DNA of 64,000 bases from Ascaphus truei (lineage: Eukaryota; Chordata; Amphibia; Anura; Ascaphidae). Positions 34,640-46,404 of the stretch are shown here, piece after piece. The notes under the pieces are model-generated. The model saw only the letters and a list, made by a program, of their open reading frames with translations. It was not told the DNA's origin and made no database searches. A program made the position numbers and the translations under genes. Where the stretch lies: positions 1-64,000 of the forward strand of contig WSYH01001932.1 in assembly GCA_036426205.1 (NCBI GenBank). The letters run 5' to 3'. Position 1 is the stretch's first letter, and each line of letters begins with the position of its first letter.

Positions 34640-37244
34640 ATCGTAATAAGAACTCAATCTGTGTTGGTTCTGTCAAATGCTCTGCGGGCCTTCTCCTTTA
34701 GTGTATTTATGGCCAGGTTGAATTTCCCTGATGAGCTGATTGTTAGACCAAAGTATGTGTAGCTCGCTGTCTGTTCCAGTGCATTGTCGTCCAGTGTGAA
34801 TTGCGATATAGTTGGATGTTTTTTAGATTTTTTCTGGAATACCATTACTCTGTTTTTTTCTAGGTTCTCAGAGAGTGCCCAGGTCTGGCTGAATTTTTCT
34901 AGTATTGCCAGTTTCTGTTGGAGGCCTTGTTCTGTTGGAGACAGCAGGAGCATGTCGTCTGCGTATAGTAGAGACTTAATCTCAGTTCCAGCCAAGTTGA
35001 GCCCAGGTGCTGAGGAGGATTCTAGGGCTGCTGCGAGCTCATTGATGTAGATGTTAAAAAGTGTGGGACTCAGGCTGCAGCCCTGTCTAACTCCACGGCC
35101 TTGATGGAAGAAGTCTGTCCTTTAGTTATTAACTTTCACGCAGCATTTGTTTTCAGAGTACATACTTTTGATCGTGTCGTATGTTCTCCCCCCTATTCCG
35201 CTCTCTAGTATTTTCAGCAATAGGCCTGGATGCCAGATGGAGTCGAAGGCTTTTTTGAAGTCCACAAAGCAAGCAAAGATGTTGCCCTTGTTGGTGTTGT
35301 GGACGTGCTTATTAATCAGGCTGTGTAAGGTATAGATGTGATCCGTGGTGCGGTGGTTTGGCAGGACGCCTGTCTGGCTCTTACTCAGTACACTCTGCTC
35401 TGTCAGGAAGGTGAGGATTCTGCTGTTCAAGATGCTGTTGAAGAGTTTCCCCAGGGTGCTGCTGACACAGATTCCTCTGTAATTGGATGGGTCCAGCCTG
35501 TCTCCTTTCTTGTGGATAGGGGTTATCAGTCCTTCGTTCCATAGTTCAGGGAAGTAGCCAGTAGTGAGGACCAGGTTGAACAATTTCAGGATTGCTTTTT
35601 GTATAGATGGATTGCTATACTTCAGCATCTCTTGTAGAATGCCATCTGGTCCACTGGCTTTCTTGGTTTTTATTAGTTTTATTTTTTCTTTTATTTCCTG
35701 GATTGTGATTGGTATGTCCAGGGGGTTTTGGTTATCTTTTATAGTGTTCTCCAGTGATGTTTGTTTGGTGAGGATTTGTTTTTGTTCTTGCGTCAGGTTT
35801 TTTTCTGGGATTTCTTGATAAAGGACCTCAAAGTAGTTTTTCCAGATATTACCATTCTGAATGGCCAGGTGTCTGTTATTCTGCTTTGTATCCAGATGTT
35901 TCCAGGTTTGCCAGAAAGTATTTTCATCTAATGCTTCTTCAATTCGTTCTAATTTTTTGGCAATGTGGTTTTGTTTTTTCTTCCTTAGGGTGTGCCTGTA
36001 GTGCTTCAGGTGTTGGTGGTACCTTATTCATAGTTCTGTATTGTTTGGGTCTCTGTGTTTTTGATTTTGTCATTTGTTGTTGGTCTGTTAGGGCTAGTTT
36101 TTTTTCAGGTTTGATTTCTTTGCTATTAGATAGAATATTTTGCTGAGATTTCTTACTGCCAGGTTTACACCGTGTTTGTTCTGCTCGTAGTTTGTGTCCT
36201 GGAAGCTTTGGAGTAGGTTTCCAGCTTCTAAGCTGTTGATTGTTTCTGTGTATGTCGCGAGGCTCTGTTTTGTCCATTTGTAGGTGGCTTTCAGGCTATG
36301 AAGGTTGGAGAGGGTTTTTTGTGTTGTGCTTGGTTGGTCTGGTCTCTTAATAAAGAGCTGGGTTTGATTGTGGTCTGATAGGGGTGATGCTGGTGTAACT
36401 ATGAAAGCACTGATTACTTGTGGGTCTATATTGGTTATTGCGTAATCCACTACGCTGCTGCCCAGCACAGAGCTATATGTGTATCTACCCAAAGAGTCAC
36501 CTCTTGTCCGTCCATTGATAATGTACAGTCCCAGACCACGACACAGGTTTTGGAGCTATTCTTGTTTGTTGCGCTGTCGTAGCTGGTTCTTTGGCGTGTC
36601 ACAGAGCTATGACAGCACGTGTCATTTCCAAAGCTGTAGTTATTTCCATCTGAAGATATGTAGTCCTGTTCTCTGCCTGTTCTGGCGTTCAGGTCTCCAC
36701 ATATCAGCACTTTACCCAGGGTCTGAAAATGGGTTGCCTCTGTCTGCAGGATCTCGAAGATGTCTGGATTGTAGTATGGGGAGTCGGAGGGGGGGATGTA
36801 TGCTGCACATAGGTATGTGTCCTTGAACCAGCAGCACCGGTAAACTGTATGTATTTATTATATTGTGGTGTGCAGCTTTAAACCCCTTTTACAATTGGCA
36901 CATAGGTATGTGTCATATTGATGGGTGAACATTTGTAGCCACATGTGGGTATCTCCTCTCTACATTGGGTTTATTTGGCTGTCAAGCTCCTCTTTGTACC
37001 ATATTATGATTCCTCCTGATTGGCGGCCTCGTTTTACACCTTTGTGTTTTTGGGCTGGGACTAGGAGCTGCCTATAACCCATAGGTATGGGAGACATCTC
37101 CTCCGATTGGATCCATGTTTCGTGGAGGATAAAAATGTCTACGTTCGTCAAATTGTTTATGAAGTCTGGATCTTGTGGTTTAGAACCAAATGCTGACACA
37201 TTCAGGCCCTGAATGTTCCAGCTGCTAATTTTAAAAGATCCCAT
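34640..37244 (-). pseudogene. Esterase-type LINE ORF2 (endonuclease and RT)
   Basis: Minus-strand ORF2 starting MGSFKISSWNIQGLNVSAFG (37244). Endonuclease pieces: IFILHETWIQS (catalytic E), MLICGDLNARTG (36450-36710) and SPLSDHNQTQLFI (SDH box, near 36400). RT: KKGDRLDPSNYRGICVSS…DFKKAFDSIWHPG (motif A, 35122-35628) and LLYADDMLLLSPTEQG (motif C, 34654-34995). It breaks off at KARRAFD and probably resumes at 30530. Stops and frameshifts separate the parts. I place it in the CR1/L2/I-like part of LINE diversity without a firm clade. Confidence 0.8.
36822..36897. mobile_element. 76-bp insertion flanked by a 17-bp direct repeat
   Basis: GCACATAGGTATGTGTC occurs at 36805-36821 and again at 36898-36914, bracketing 76 bp that interrupt the LINE endonuclease between CGDLNARTG and the IPPSDSPYYNP segment. 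Long direct repeats fit target-primed insertion of a short retroposed RNA or LINE scrap. The insert holds GGTTTAAAGCTGCAC and AATAAATAC on the minus strand. It is not recognised. Confidence 0.7.
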
Positions 37245-37445
37245 GTTGGATATTGTATAAGTTATATTTCTTATCTTATGCCTTCCAGTGAGTTAATTTG
37301 CAAGTGTATTATTTTTTTTTATACTAGTCTTTGTTGATACAATAAATGTAGGTACATTCATTCTTAGCATTTCTGTACTTCTCTTTCTCTGCATGTAGTG
37401 GCGAATGCTTGTTTGTGGTAATGGTGTTGGTAGGATTATGCATAT

Positions 37446-39290
37446 TTACATCAGTCTGGTGCAGATGGTAGTGAGCAGTTCCCGGATTATCTTTAGTTCA
37501 TTGCTAGCCGTTAGTCTGGAGGTTGTAGTTTTGATGCTTTTCTGTGATGCTGGGTGGTTGTCCCAATGCTGCTGTCTATGTGGGTATCTCTGTGTCTCGT
37601 GAGATCTGTGTAGTCTAGGTCCATGATGAAGTGTCCTGTCCTGCAGGAGGTATTTGGCTGTTCTCTCCAAGGTGACATCTTTCAGGGTCTTTGCAAAGTA
37701 GCGCATCCCTTGGTGGTTAAGGTGCACGTGGTCATACAGGTGTTGGGGTATGATGGAGTCATGCTGAGCCAGGTATACATGGGGGAGAGATGTGCATGTT
37801 TTTGCCAATTCTGTGTTGATGTTCTGGATGGTAACAGTTGGGATATCTCTTCTTGGTAGTAGGGTAGACATAATTATCTTTGTGGTGGGGAATTTTTGTG
37901 TGTTGCTCTATGTGCTACTCGTGTCAGATTCTCAGCAAGAAGCCTCTGATGGGATGGGAGGTCATTAGTACCAGTGTGGATGATGATGTATCCAGGGTTT
38001 CTGAAGTCTGGTTTGTTTAGAATATCCAGGACTCTCTGTGTTGTGGGGCAGTGAATCATGGTTACGTGTTTGCCTGGGAATAGTCGCTCACTGTTCAGGT
38101 ATCTTCCATTTGAGTCAATGAGTATTATTATGTCAGTGTTGTTTACCCTGGTGTCTAGTTGTTGTGCTGTACTCCTGTTGCGTTCCAGGTGTGCATTGTT
38201 GTGGGTTGTTTTGGGGAAAGTAGCTTTTATTGTTGAGCCAGTGGTTGGCGTTGAGTCTGTCTTTGTTCTTGCTGTTTCTATGTCTGAGCTGGGGGTTTGC
38301 TCTGTGCTGTGCGTTACTGACTCCTGTCTTTGTTCTTGCTGTTTCTGTCTGAGCTGGGGGTTTACTCTGTGCTGTGTGTTACTGATTCCTGTCTTTGTTC
38401 TTGCTGTTTCTATGTCTGAGCTGGGGGTTTGCTCTGTGCTGTGCGTTACTGACTCCTGTCTTTGTTCTTTGCTGTGTCTGTCTGAGCTGGGGTTTGCTCT
38501 GTGCTGTGTGTTACTGACTCCAGTCTTTGTTCTTGCTGTTTCTATGTCTGAGCTGGGGGTTTGCTCTGTGCTGTGTGTTACTGATTCCTGTCTTTGCTGG
38601 TTTTCAGTGATTGTGGGCTGGTTGTCACTATCTTGGGGAGCTTTTGTTAAAGAGGTTTTTTGTTGCGTTGGTGTTACAATGCGAGTCTCTGGGTTTTCTT
38701 TCTTATTGGTTGATACTATCGTTTTATGTTTCTCTTCGAGTTTCCTCAGTTTGTCTCTGATCTGCTTATTGTCTTGTTGCAGGGTTATAATAGTAGTTTT
38801 TTCTTCTTGCATAATTGCCATGGCTTCATTTTTTATTTGACTAATTTCTTAGTTGGTCTTGCATCTTTGCCATGTATTAATTTTTTATTTTATTAATTTC
38901 TTCCCTTAGCTGATCTTGTATATTAACCATGTATTCGTTTTTTATTTTAATTTCTTCTTTTAGTTGGTCAGTACTCATCTCTTGAGATTGTTTACTTAAC
39001 ATGTCTTCTTTGAATAGTGCGAAATCCCTCTCTAGCTGGGATAGGCTGTCTGTAATCGTGCTGGGCGGTGGATATGCTGTGCTGGGGCTTGGTGTGATAT
39101 CTTTGCTGGTTGTGTTTCTGATTCGATTTCTTATGTGTGTTTCTTTGCTCTCTGTCTCACAGTTTTCTTTATTTGAGGGAAGATCTTTTTCTTCAATTAT
39201 TGCCTGGGCTTTAAGTACATGGAAAATACTCTCAAATTCCAACAGACTGCTTTCGCTGCCTTGGATCATGATGGTGCCATTGTGATACAC
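37446..39290 (-). pseudogene. Esterase-type LINE ORF1 (coiled coil plus SGNH hydrolase)
   Basis: Three minus-strand open pieces in different frames: 38877-39290, 37874-38821, 37446-37871. The first two hold a charged coiled coil (QLKEEIKIKNEYMVNIQDQL; IRDKLRKLEEKHK). The middle has a ~22-residue repeat (RQESVTHSTEQTPSSDIETA) five times. After it comes an SGNH/GDSL-type esterase: IILIDSNGRYL (block I, nucleophile Ser), IIIHTGTNDLPSH (block III, G-x-N-D) and DHVHLNHQGMRYFAK (block V, Asp/His). ORF1 esterases are known in CR1- and L2-type LINEs. At least two frameshifts inactivate it. Confidence 0.82.
38258..38600. repeat. ~66-bp tandem repeat inside LINE ORF1
   Basis: Five units of 62-67 bp built on CTGTCTTTGTTCTTGCTG…GCTGGGGGTTTGCTCTGTG. 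Unit length is a multiple of three in most, so the repeat expands the protein; two shorter units change frame locally. Confidence 0.93.
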
Positions 39291-39756
39291 ATTTACAGTT
39301 AATATAGTGCTCTGTGACTCTTCCCCATCATGGATTTTTATTTGTCTTCCACGACCAACTCCTCCCTTTTTGATGTGTGTGTAGTGTTTGCATATTGTAA
39401 TGTGCAGGCTGCAGGGGATTCAGCAAAGAAAAGTAAGTTTGTTTTTATTTTTTTCCTCCTCTGTGTATGCAAAATCAGCAAACAGGGTTTGTGGCTGTTC
39501 TCTTAGCATCTTGTGTTTGAAGTCTTTCTGGGCTGTTTGGCTCCAACATTCCTCAGGACTCTGATTTCAGAGGTGTTAACCCCCATCCCTTGGGACTTTA
39601 TTAGAAGTGTCTGTTCACTTACAGCTTTGTTGCCTGTTTGATCTTTTAAAGATACATATTCCATTTCTGTTCTTTTGGTGCAAAATCTCTATTTGTGTCT
39701 GTAATTTCTATATCAATCTGTTTTTCCTGTGTTGGTGATATGGTATGTGCAGTACT

Positions 39757-39802
<46 letters not shown>

Positions 39803-40000
39803 TCTTACCGTTGGCTCTTTTCTTTAGGTTTCTCTTGGTGTATCAGGGACTGTTTTGATTTCCTTGTTGTTTCCTGCTATTTCTTCTTTATCTTTGTTTC
39901 TTGTAGATTTCTTGCTTGCTTGTTTTTATTGTTCAGTTTTTATCGAAAGACTGTTTTTTTGTTGTTGTTTTTTTGTGTGCAAATTTGCTCTCTATCTCTA

Positions 40001-40033
<33 letters not shown>

Positions 40034-40320
40034 ATCTCTCTCTGTCTCTATCTCTATCTCTATCTCATCTTCTGTGTGTATAGAGGTGGCTTTTGCTTAT
40101 TTACATTTTTATTTTAATAAACAAGTACAATACAAGCACAAAAGAAAATGTTGAATATGTTTATAAAAATCAATATAACTAAACAAGTGTCTATATTACT
40201 TATGAAAGAAAGCAAACATTTAGCCTATAATCGTAATAACCCAGAAGAACAGGGCATTACTGGCCAACACGGCCCTGTTCTTCGGAGATGATGACTTAAT
40301 TATAAGTTAAAGGTGCGCCG
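39291..40320. other. LINE 5' region and microsatellites
   Basis: 5' of ORF1: unassigned AT-rich sequence, a (GATA)n run at about 39759-39800 and a CT/CTAT array at about 39988-40066. No gene seen. Confidence 0.55.
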
Positions 40321-40621
40321 ACGAGTATTCTAAAACTTGCCTTTAACTTGCCTTGGAAAATCTGGGGCTATCTCCAACAATACCCAGTAATTCTGCAACA
40401 TTTCAGTGACATTTCTGCAGAGACTAATGGCCCATCTGATTAACACAGCAGGTGTCCCTGGCAGTCCCATTCAGTTTGAACGAGACTGCCAGGGACCCCC
40501 GCTGTTAATCCGATGGGCCATCAGTCTGTCTGCAGAAATCTCACTGAAATGTTGCAGCATGTACCCAGCATGTACCTGGGTCTTGTTGGTGATTGCCCCA
40601 GATTTGTTTTGGAATACTCGT
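40321..40621. mobile_element. Foldback element (long inverted repeat)
   Basis: Left arm 40321-40470 (starting ACGAGTATTC) is an inverted copy of right arm 40480-40621 (ending GAATACTCGT), with a short centre. The innermost part, GTCCCTGGCAGTCCCATTC, pairs closely with its partner. The arms differ by small indels. It looks like a palindromic MITE; no target duplication was identified. Confidence 0.75.
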
Positions 40622-40784
40622 ACAGTAGATGTATCATCATTCCAAACTCTTCAAACCCTTAAATGGCTATTGCTTTTGTATATCCCCATCGTAGGTACAA
40701 AAGAGAGAGTTATACATTGGCCTTTTTTTTTTTTTTTCCATGAAGATACAGTTGTTTCCTGTCGAGTTATGTTATTTTTTTTTC

Positions 40785-43419
40785 AAATTTTTTATTAGGC
40801 ATTTGTACATTATATAATTATACAGACATATCTTAGCCTAATACAGGGTTTTTTGTTTTTTACATTGAAAGCCTCGGCATGCCTCTGATCCCTTTTATTG
40901 GATCAAAAAAGGCAGGAGAGAGAGAAAGAAAAAGAGGGGGGCGGGTAGTTCTCGACCTCCTCATCTGTCCGTCGGAGACCCGACCCGCATCCTTTCTATC
41001 TAGTATCTGGGTCTGCCCCTTTTTATATATGGGGGTTTCTATTCTGTTGGTTGAGTCAGCCATGGTTCCCAAACTTTATAAAAGGACGTTGTTGTTCTTT
41101 TCAGGAAGGCTGAAAGTTTTTCCTCTAGCATTACCTCGTGGATTCTTTTCTTTACTGTTTGCTTGGGGGGTGATACCTTCTTCCATGATGCGGCCACCGC
41201 ACATCTTGCCGCTGTAAGAATGAAGGAGATTAATTTTCTTATTGGGCGGTCAATGTTCTCTATTAGCCTGGCCAATAAGTAGGTCAGCGGATCAATGGGT
41301 ATTGTGAGGTCTGTGACCTCTTTTATTATAGATTGTATGGTTAACCAATATTTCTGTATTTCTGGGCATGACCACCAGATGTGGGCCATGTCTCCCTTTT
41401 GTCCGCAGCCTCTCCAGCATAGATCGGAGGCCAGATGGTAGATTTGTCTTATTCTGACTGGGGTAAGATACCAGTGAAACAGTATTTTATAGATGGTTTC
41501 CTTAATTGTGGTACATATGGAAGTTCCTGAGGCAGATTCCCATATACTTTCCCAGTCCTCTCTGTCTATAACTATATTCAATTCAGCTGCCCATTTGAGC
41601 ATGTAGTCATGGGTGGGGGCATCTGCCGCCTTCTCCATTTCTGCGTATATTTGCGTTATGAGACCTTTTTGATGAGCTGTGTTCCTACACAGCCTTTCAA
41701 AACTAGTGAGAGGGGGAAATTCCAATGTTGGGGATAGATTTTGGATAAAGTGTTGAATCTGGAGATATTTGAACACATTTAGTTCTGTCATTTCATATTT
41801 GCTTTTTAATCTTTGGTAGCTCAGGAACTGCCCTAAACTCAGCAGGTCTGCGATTACTCTTGAAGGAAAACCTTTTTCCTTGCCTAGGCTTCAGAACTGA
41901 GAGGAACCTTTCCTCGGCCAAGAAAGCTTAAGGCCTTGTGACTGGATTTACACACATCTGCACCGTTTGCAGCAGACTCCCCCGGGAAGCTTTCACGCAC
42001 TGCCACTTGTTATCTCCGATTTTTGATGAACTTACAGGCCCGGGAATACAAAAGAAATGAAATGTAACGCAAGCCAGGTTTTAAATCCTTTGTCTCAATT
42101 TATTATTCATAGGATAATGACTTTTATACCAGAAAAAGAAGATACTGATTAGAGGCGTAACATAAGCGTAACATAGGCGTAACATAGGCATAACATAGGC
42201 GTAACCTGAGTGTGTCTTGGGCGTAGCTTTGATTAGAGGCGTGATTTAGGGGCAGGATATATTAGTGGCATGATTTTGGGACGTGTTTCTCCCAATACAA
42301 GCAATGTCTGAATACATAGCTTATTCATTGTCTGTTATCAAAAGAGACCTTGAATCTCTAGCAACTAAGTTATACGATTTTGCCTCTTTCATAGAACCAG
42401 TCTATTATATTCTAACTAAAAGAGCAGGAAACTGACAATACAAAAAGTATCTTAGCAATATCCTGAGCAGGAAGAAAGGAAATGTAATTTGGCAGAAACT
42501 GAGTGCATTAGGAATTATATTTCAGCAAAAGGCTGACCACAGAATCTTAACTGGTTATGAACAGACAACATGGATGCTTAACACAAGTGCAGATTCTGGC
42601 CTGACCTACTGGTCCTAACAGCTCTGATATTTTTTTTCTGTGAATTGGTCAAATTGTCTGGGTTCACAACCAGGAGGAAATTTAGGATTTTTGAAAATTG
42701 GAATGAGTTGGGAGTTAGTGGTTGTGAGCTTATGTTTAAATTTGCTAGTTTGCATATCTCCCCTGTTCAGGGACCAAAGGCATGCTGGCAGAGAAGGCGT
42801 GCCGGCGTATTGTGATTCTATATCTAACCAACAATATTTGTCTGGATCGGCATTCCATACTACTGCCTGTCGTAGCTGGGTGGCTTGATAATATCTTATG
42901 ATGTGTGGGACTCCAAGGCCTCCTCTCCCCTTTAATGAGAGTGAAACTGACCTGGCGGTCCTGGGTTTTTTACCCTGCCAGATAAAATGAAATATTTGTT
43001 TCTGGATATTTTTCAATTCTGAGCCAGGGATGTGGACCGGGAGGGTCTGGAAATAGTATAACAATCTGGGGAGTATGTTCATTTTGACCGAGATCATTCT
43101 CCCGATCCATGATATTTGGTAGCCTTCCCATTTGTCTAGGTCATGTTTGATTTTTCGAAATAGGGCCGGGTTGTTGTGTTGGTATAGACTCAGACTGGTA
43201 GTTCCTCGATACATTTACTCCCAAGTATTTGATATATGAGGAGCTCCATCGATAATTAAAATTTAGCTTAAATAGTTTCACCTCTGACAGGTTTAAGTTT
43301 AATGCTTCGGATTTATCACTATTGATTTTGTATCCTGATATTTTACCGAAGTCCATAAGTCCTAAGTTCTTTTTGGAGGTTAATTAGGGAAATTTGGGAT
43401 TGGGAGAGTGTTAGGATTA
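40785..43419 (-). pseudogene. L1-type LINE, distal part (host of the composite transposon)
   Basis: Minus-strand ORF2 from just after the catalytic ADD (LTLSQSQISLINLQ at about 43400) to the C-terminus and a 3' UTR ending in a T-run near 40785. Open pieces: 42615-43214 (FNYRWSSSYIKYLG upstream, then KPRTARSVSLSLKGRGGLGV) and 41039-41791 (FPPLTSFERLC, HWYLTPVRIRQIY, CWRGCGQKGDMAHIWWSC, ILTAARCAVAASWK). An LTR-like element splits it at 41823-42620. The missing 5' portion is at 58031-58245, beyond the large transposon. Confidence 0.9.
41823..42620 (-). mobile_element. LTR-like insertion (candidate solo LTR) with GCTC duplication
   Basis: GCTC flanks the insert at 41819-41822 and 42621-42624. 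Removing it and one GCTC joins the L1 frame as KYQSYQRLKSKYE. On the minus strand the insert starts TGTTAGGACC and has a TATAAAAG box (42121-42128) followed by AATAAA about 25 bp on, the order expected in an LTR. The far end (CAGTTCCT) lacks the usual CA, so the LTR assignment is tentative. It contains an 11-bp minisatellite (GCGTAACATAG, five units, about 42149-42210). 798 bp. Confidence 0.6.
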
Positions 43420-43421
43420 TA

Positions 43422-44592
43422 CAGTGGCGGCCGCCCTGAGTCTAAATCGGCTAGATCCGCGAGTCTCTGATAATCCCGGTCAGATGCGGTTTTTTTTTGC
43501 TCGTGAATTGAGTTATTTTAGCGCTCGTGATATTAGCATTTTATTCTCGCTGTCTGCAATACTGCAATGCTGTGTAAAAACTCAGGGGGTGTTTGCGAGC
43601 TGTTGTCTTGGAAGTCTAATACCTTCGCGGTTCAACCTACGTCAGTACACAGTCTGTGTGTGCGCGCGCAGTAATTGTAAATTTGCATATTTACATTATA
43701 CATGCATTTGCAGTGCTGTACTGTACAGTATGTCTCATTTGAAAATTGTTGAAACGCATAGGCGTGTACAGTACTGTAACAGTGTCACATTTCGGCATTT
43801 ACAGCGCTCTCCCCTCGCTCAGGATAATTAACTGCACTGTAGGGTATTTCAACTTCTTATCTTCTCTACAATGCAGTACATCTCTCCCACACCATTCCTT
43901 TGAACGTGTGTCTTTCTGGTTTCAATGACATTCCTGCTTGACAGCAGGTGATTACTGTGCATACGCCTGTAACTTCGCCCACCACTGCTTGCTTGAGTGA
44001 GTGACCAAAAAAAAAAAAAAATTATTCTAATTTTTTAATTGTTATTTTCTCCACAAGCCTGCAAAAACCATCTTGATATTACGATATTCAATCTGTGCTG
44101 TAGCTTTTGACTGTGACCCTGTGCGTTTGACTGTACATGGTTGATTTGTGTGCTTTTTAAGTACTGTATTTGGGGGTGTAGGGATCAAATTATGATGAAC
44201 TGCCTCTTGAAATTAAAGTATGTCATTATCTTTGAACTTCATGCAGCTGTTCTCTGTAGCCCCCTCCCCCACGCACACACACAATGCTCGCTCAAGATTT
44301 TGAAACTCTTATCGACAGACACCTCCACAGTCATTAATTTTCTGAAGATTGCCATTGTGTTTTTAATCCGTCCCTAGCCGAGCGTCAGTCATCTCACTGC
44401 GCCTGCATGTAATCCTCTTTGAGATGAGAGCTAGCTGATTACTGCGCATGACTCACCCAACCCCCCCCCTCCAACCCTTTGAGGCTTTGTTTGCGGTAAC
44501 GCTTTGAAAAAATCCCTTCTCGAATTTGATATGTAAATCTAATTTGCACAGCATTGTGAGAAATGAGAGTTAAAAAAACCATTAACTGATTC
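43422..44592. other. Left subterminal region of the composite transposon
   Basis: Non-coding. It begins CAGTGGCGGCCGCCC, whose first ~30 bp match the right end of the MITE at 61666-61916. It carries several GTACAGTA/TACTGTAC motifs (about 43721-43780) and a TTGAAACGCATA block shared with the tandem units at 60308-60460. A segment near 43590-43640 (TGTTGTCTT…AATACC…TTCAACC) aligns with 59910-59970 in the second element. Confidence 0.65.
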
Positions 44593-45078
44593 ATTTATTT
44601 ATTTATTTATTTATAAAATATTTTACCAAAAAGTAATACATTGAGAGTTACCTCTCGTTTTCATGTATGTCCTGGGCACAAACAAAACAAATAATACATG
44701 GTTACAAGTACAGTTACATAAATGAACAGGGTATACATTATATACAAGACATTGCGTGCATAGTTAAAGAAAATATATATTATGAGCGTATGAAACAGTT
44801 ACAGACCAGGTTAAAATGTGAGACAGCCTTAGATTTGAAAGAACTTAAATTGGTGGTGGATGTGAGAGTCTCTGGTAGGTTGTTCCAGTTTTGGGGTGCA
44901 CGGAAGGAGAAGGAGGAACGTCCGGATACTTTGTTGAGCCTTGGGAATAGCCATGAATAGTCTTTTGGAGTCTGATCTCAGGTGATAAGTGCTGCAAGTG
45001 GTAGGGGTGAGGAGCTTGTTCAGGTAGCTGGGTAGCTTGCCCATGAAGAATTTAAAGGCAAGACAGGAAAGGCAGATT
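44593..45078 (-). mobile_element. Rex1/CR1-L2-type LINE 3' end
   Basis: Minus-strand 3' end of the same LINE as 31264-32682, including the tail (ATTTATTTATTTAT on plus) and the last ~90 codons with frameshifts. 5'-truncated at about 45078. It is inserted in the left part of the composite transposon. Confidence 0.88.
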
Positions 45079-45354
45079 GAAATTGAGGGCCGGTGGATAA
45101 ACATGAATAATGCACGTTGATAATAATATCATTTAATAATATATCATTTATAATATATAAATAGCAATATAATTTCTTCCGTCTTTATCTTCTTCCTCAT
45201 TCTGTGTACAGTACAGTAGTTCATTGAGAGAGGAGCGGTTTTGTGTACATCATTACTGCTGTTTATATACTGTACACTTGACTGTACAAACAGTTCAGAC
45301 TGTACACACCACCCCCCTCTCCCCCAGTCCATCCTTTTTTCCTGAAAAGACAAG

Positions 45355-45645
45355 AAAATAAAAAATTAGTGCAGTTATGTGCGTACTGTATTATGGCATT
45401 GTGTGATGTGTAGTACTGTTAAACTTGTCTATACTGGAACTACTGTATACTGTGACTACTGTTAAATACTTTGCAACCATCTGGCTGGTGCTGCTCTCTC
45501 TGGAAAGAAAAATATTGAGCAGTTAGGTGCATACTGTATTATGGCATTGTGTACTGTATAGCTACTCCACATTGGACTACAGTAGGCAGTTAGTAGTGTC
45601 AAACTAATCTATACTGGAACTACTGTATACTCTGACTACTAGGAA
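45355..45645. repeat. Two ~145-bp tandem units in the composite transposon
   Basis: CATACTGTATTATGGCATTG and CTATACTGGAACTACTGTATAC recur about 140-150 bp apart. The units are rich in the palindromic TACTGTA motif and lie just downstream of the transposase stop. Confidence 0.75.
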
Positions 45646-45721
45646 AGAAAAAATCTGTGCCATACTTACCTGTATCATACTGTACTTACAATACTACAGT
45701 ACAGTACTACTGTATACCATT

Positions 45722-46120
45722 CTACCTTCCTGATGCTTGCCCATTACGCGCGATCACAATGGGCAACACAGTCGCAATATGGTCAATATATTTATTGCAG
45801 CGTTCCACGGTGAGTACATCGTTCCAAAAACTCAGTATGCCTTTCGCCAACTCATCCTTTTTTGAAGGTTTCACCACTTTCCGGATATGGTCCTTCAGCT
45901 GATGCCAGACCATTTCGATCGGATTGAAGTCTGGCGTTCTGTCATTGGAAAAAAGGACAATTAGTTTAAGAGATACAGTACACAGTAAAAACAGTGGGGA
46001 AAAAATGAAGACACGGTTTACCGCCGCACTTCCTCCGCGGCGTCTTCTCCCAGTTGATACCACGCTCAAGGATATGCGCTGTTGACGTGGTGTGCTTCGG
46101 TTCCGTCTTCCTCCACTACT
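45722..46120 (-). pseudogene. Tc1/mariner-type transposase, C-terminal remnant
   Basis: The open stretch 45722-46069 contains TPDFNPIEMVWHQLKDHIRK, a close match to the SPDLNPIE-x-x-W block that holds the third catalytic acidic residue of Tc1/mariner transposases, then LAKGILSFWNDVLT and ATVLPIVIARNG, typical of the family's C-terminus. Just 5' (46120-46050) is PKHTTSTAHILERGINWEKT, which fits the block after the second catalytic Asp. The two are separated by about 100 bp ending TTCCAATGACAG, so a small intron or insert is possible, though the phase does not work as it stands. The first part of the protein was not recognised here. Confidence 0.75.
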
Positions 46121-46404
46121 CGTCTCGCGCTGACCTGCCGCCCTCTCCGGAACCCACAGCCATCTTCGCCCGTGTCTTCGCTGGTCACTTTCACACCTTT
46201 GCGCTTAGACGACTCTGCGCTTCTCGCCCGGAATCAGAGATCACTTTCTCCATCCCTCTTCGACGACGCTGCCGCTTCTTCTTCTCCGCCGAAATCCACA
46301 GGTCCCCTCCTCCATCCTTCTTCGACGTAAGACGCTGCCGCTTCTCTCCATGAACCCCTATCTCATCCTCCGTAGCACCCATCCACCCAATGTCCACAGA
46401 AGCC

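Noticed and set aside
38258..38600. Regular direct repeats, considered as a CRISPR-like array
   Set aside because: Units are contiguous without unique spacers and encode a protein repeat; the setting is eukaryotic.
38058..38840. 260-codon plus-strand frame full of Cys, Val and Leu
   Set aside because: It is the reverse complement of the repeat-expanded LINE ORF1, which has clear esterase motifs on the minus strand.
45722..46069. Possibility that the transposase is an ordinary Tc1 insertion unrelated to the BEN-like gene
   Set aside because: The second element has a transposase exon in the same divergent position next to a BEN-like gene, and no separate Tc1 ends flank it here. Not fully excluded.
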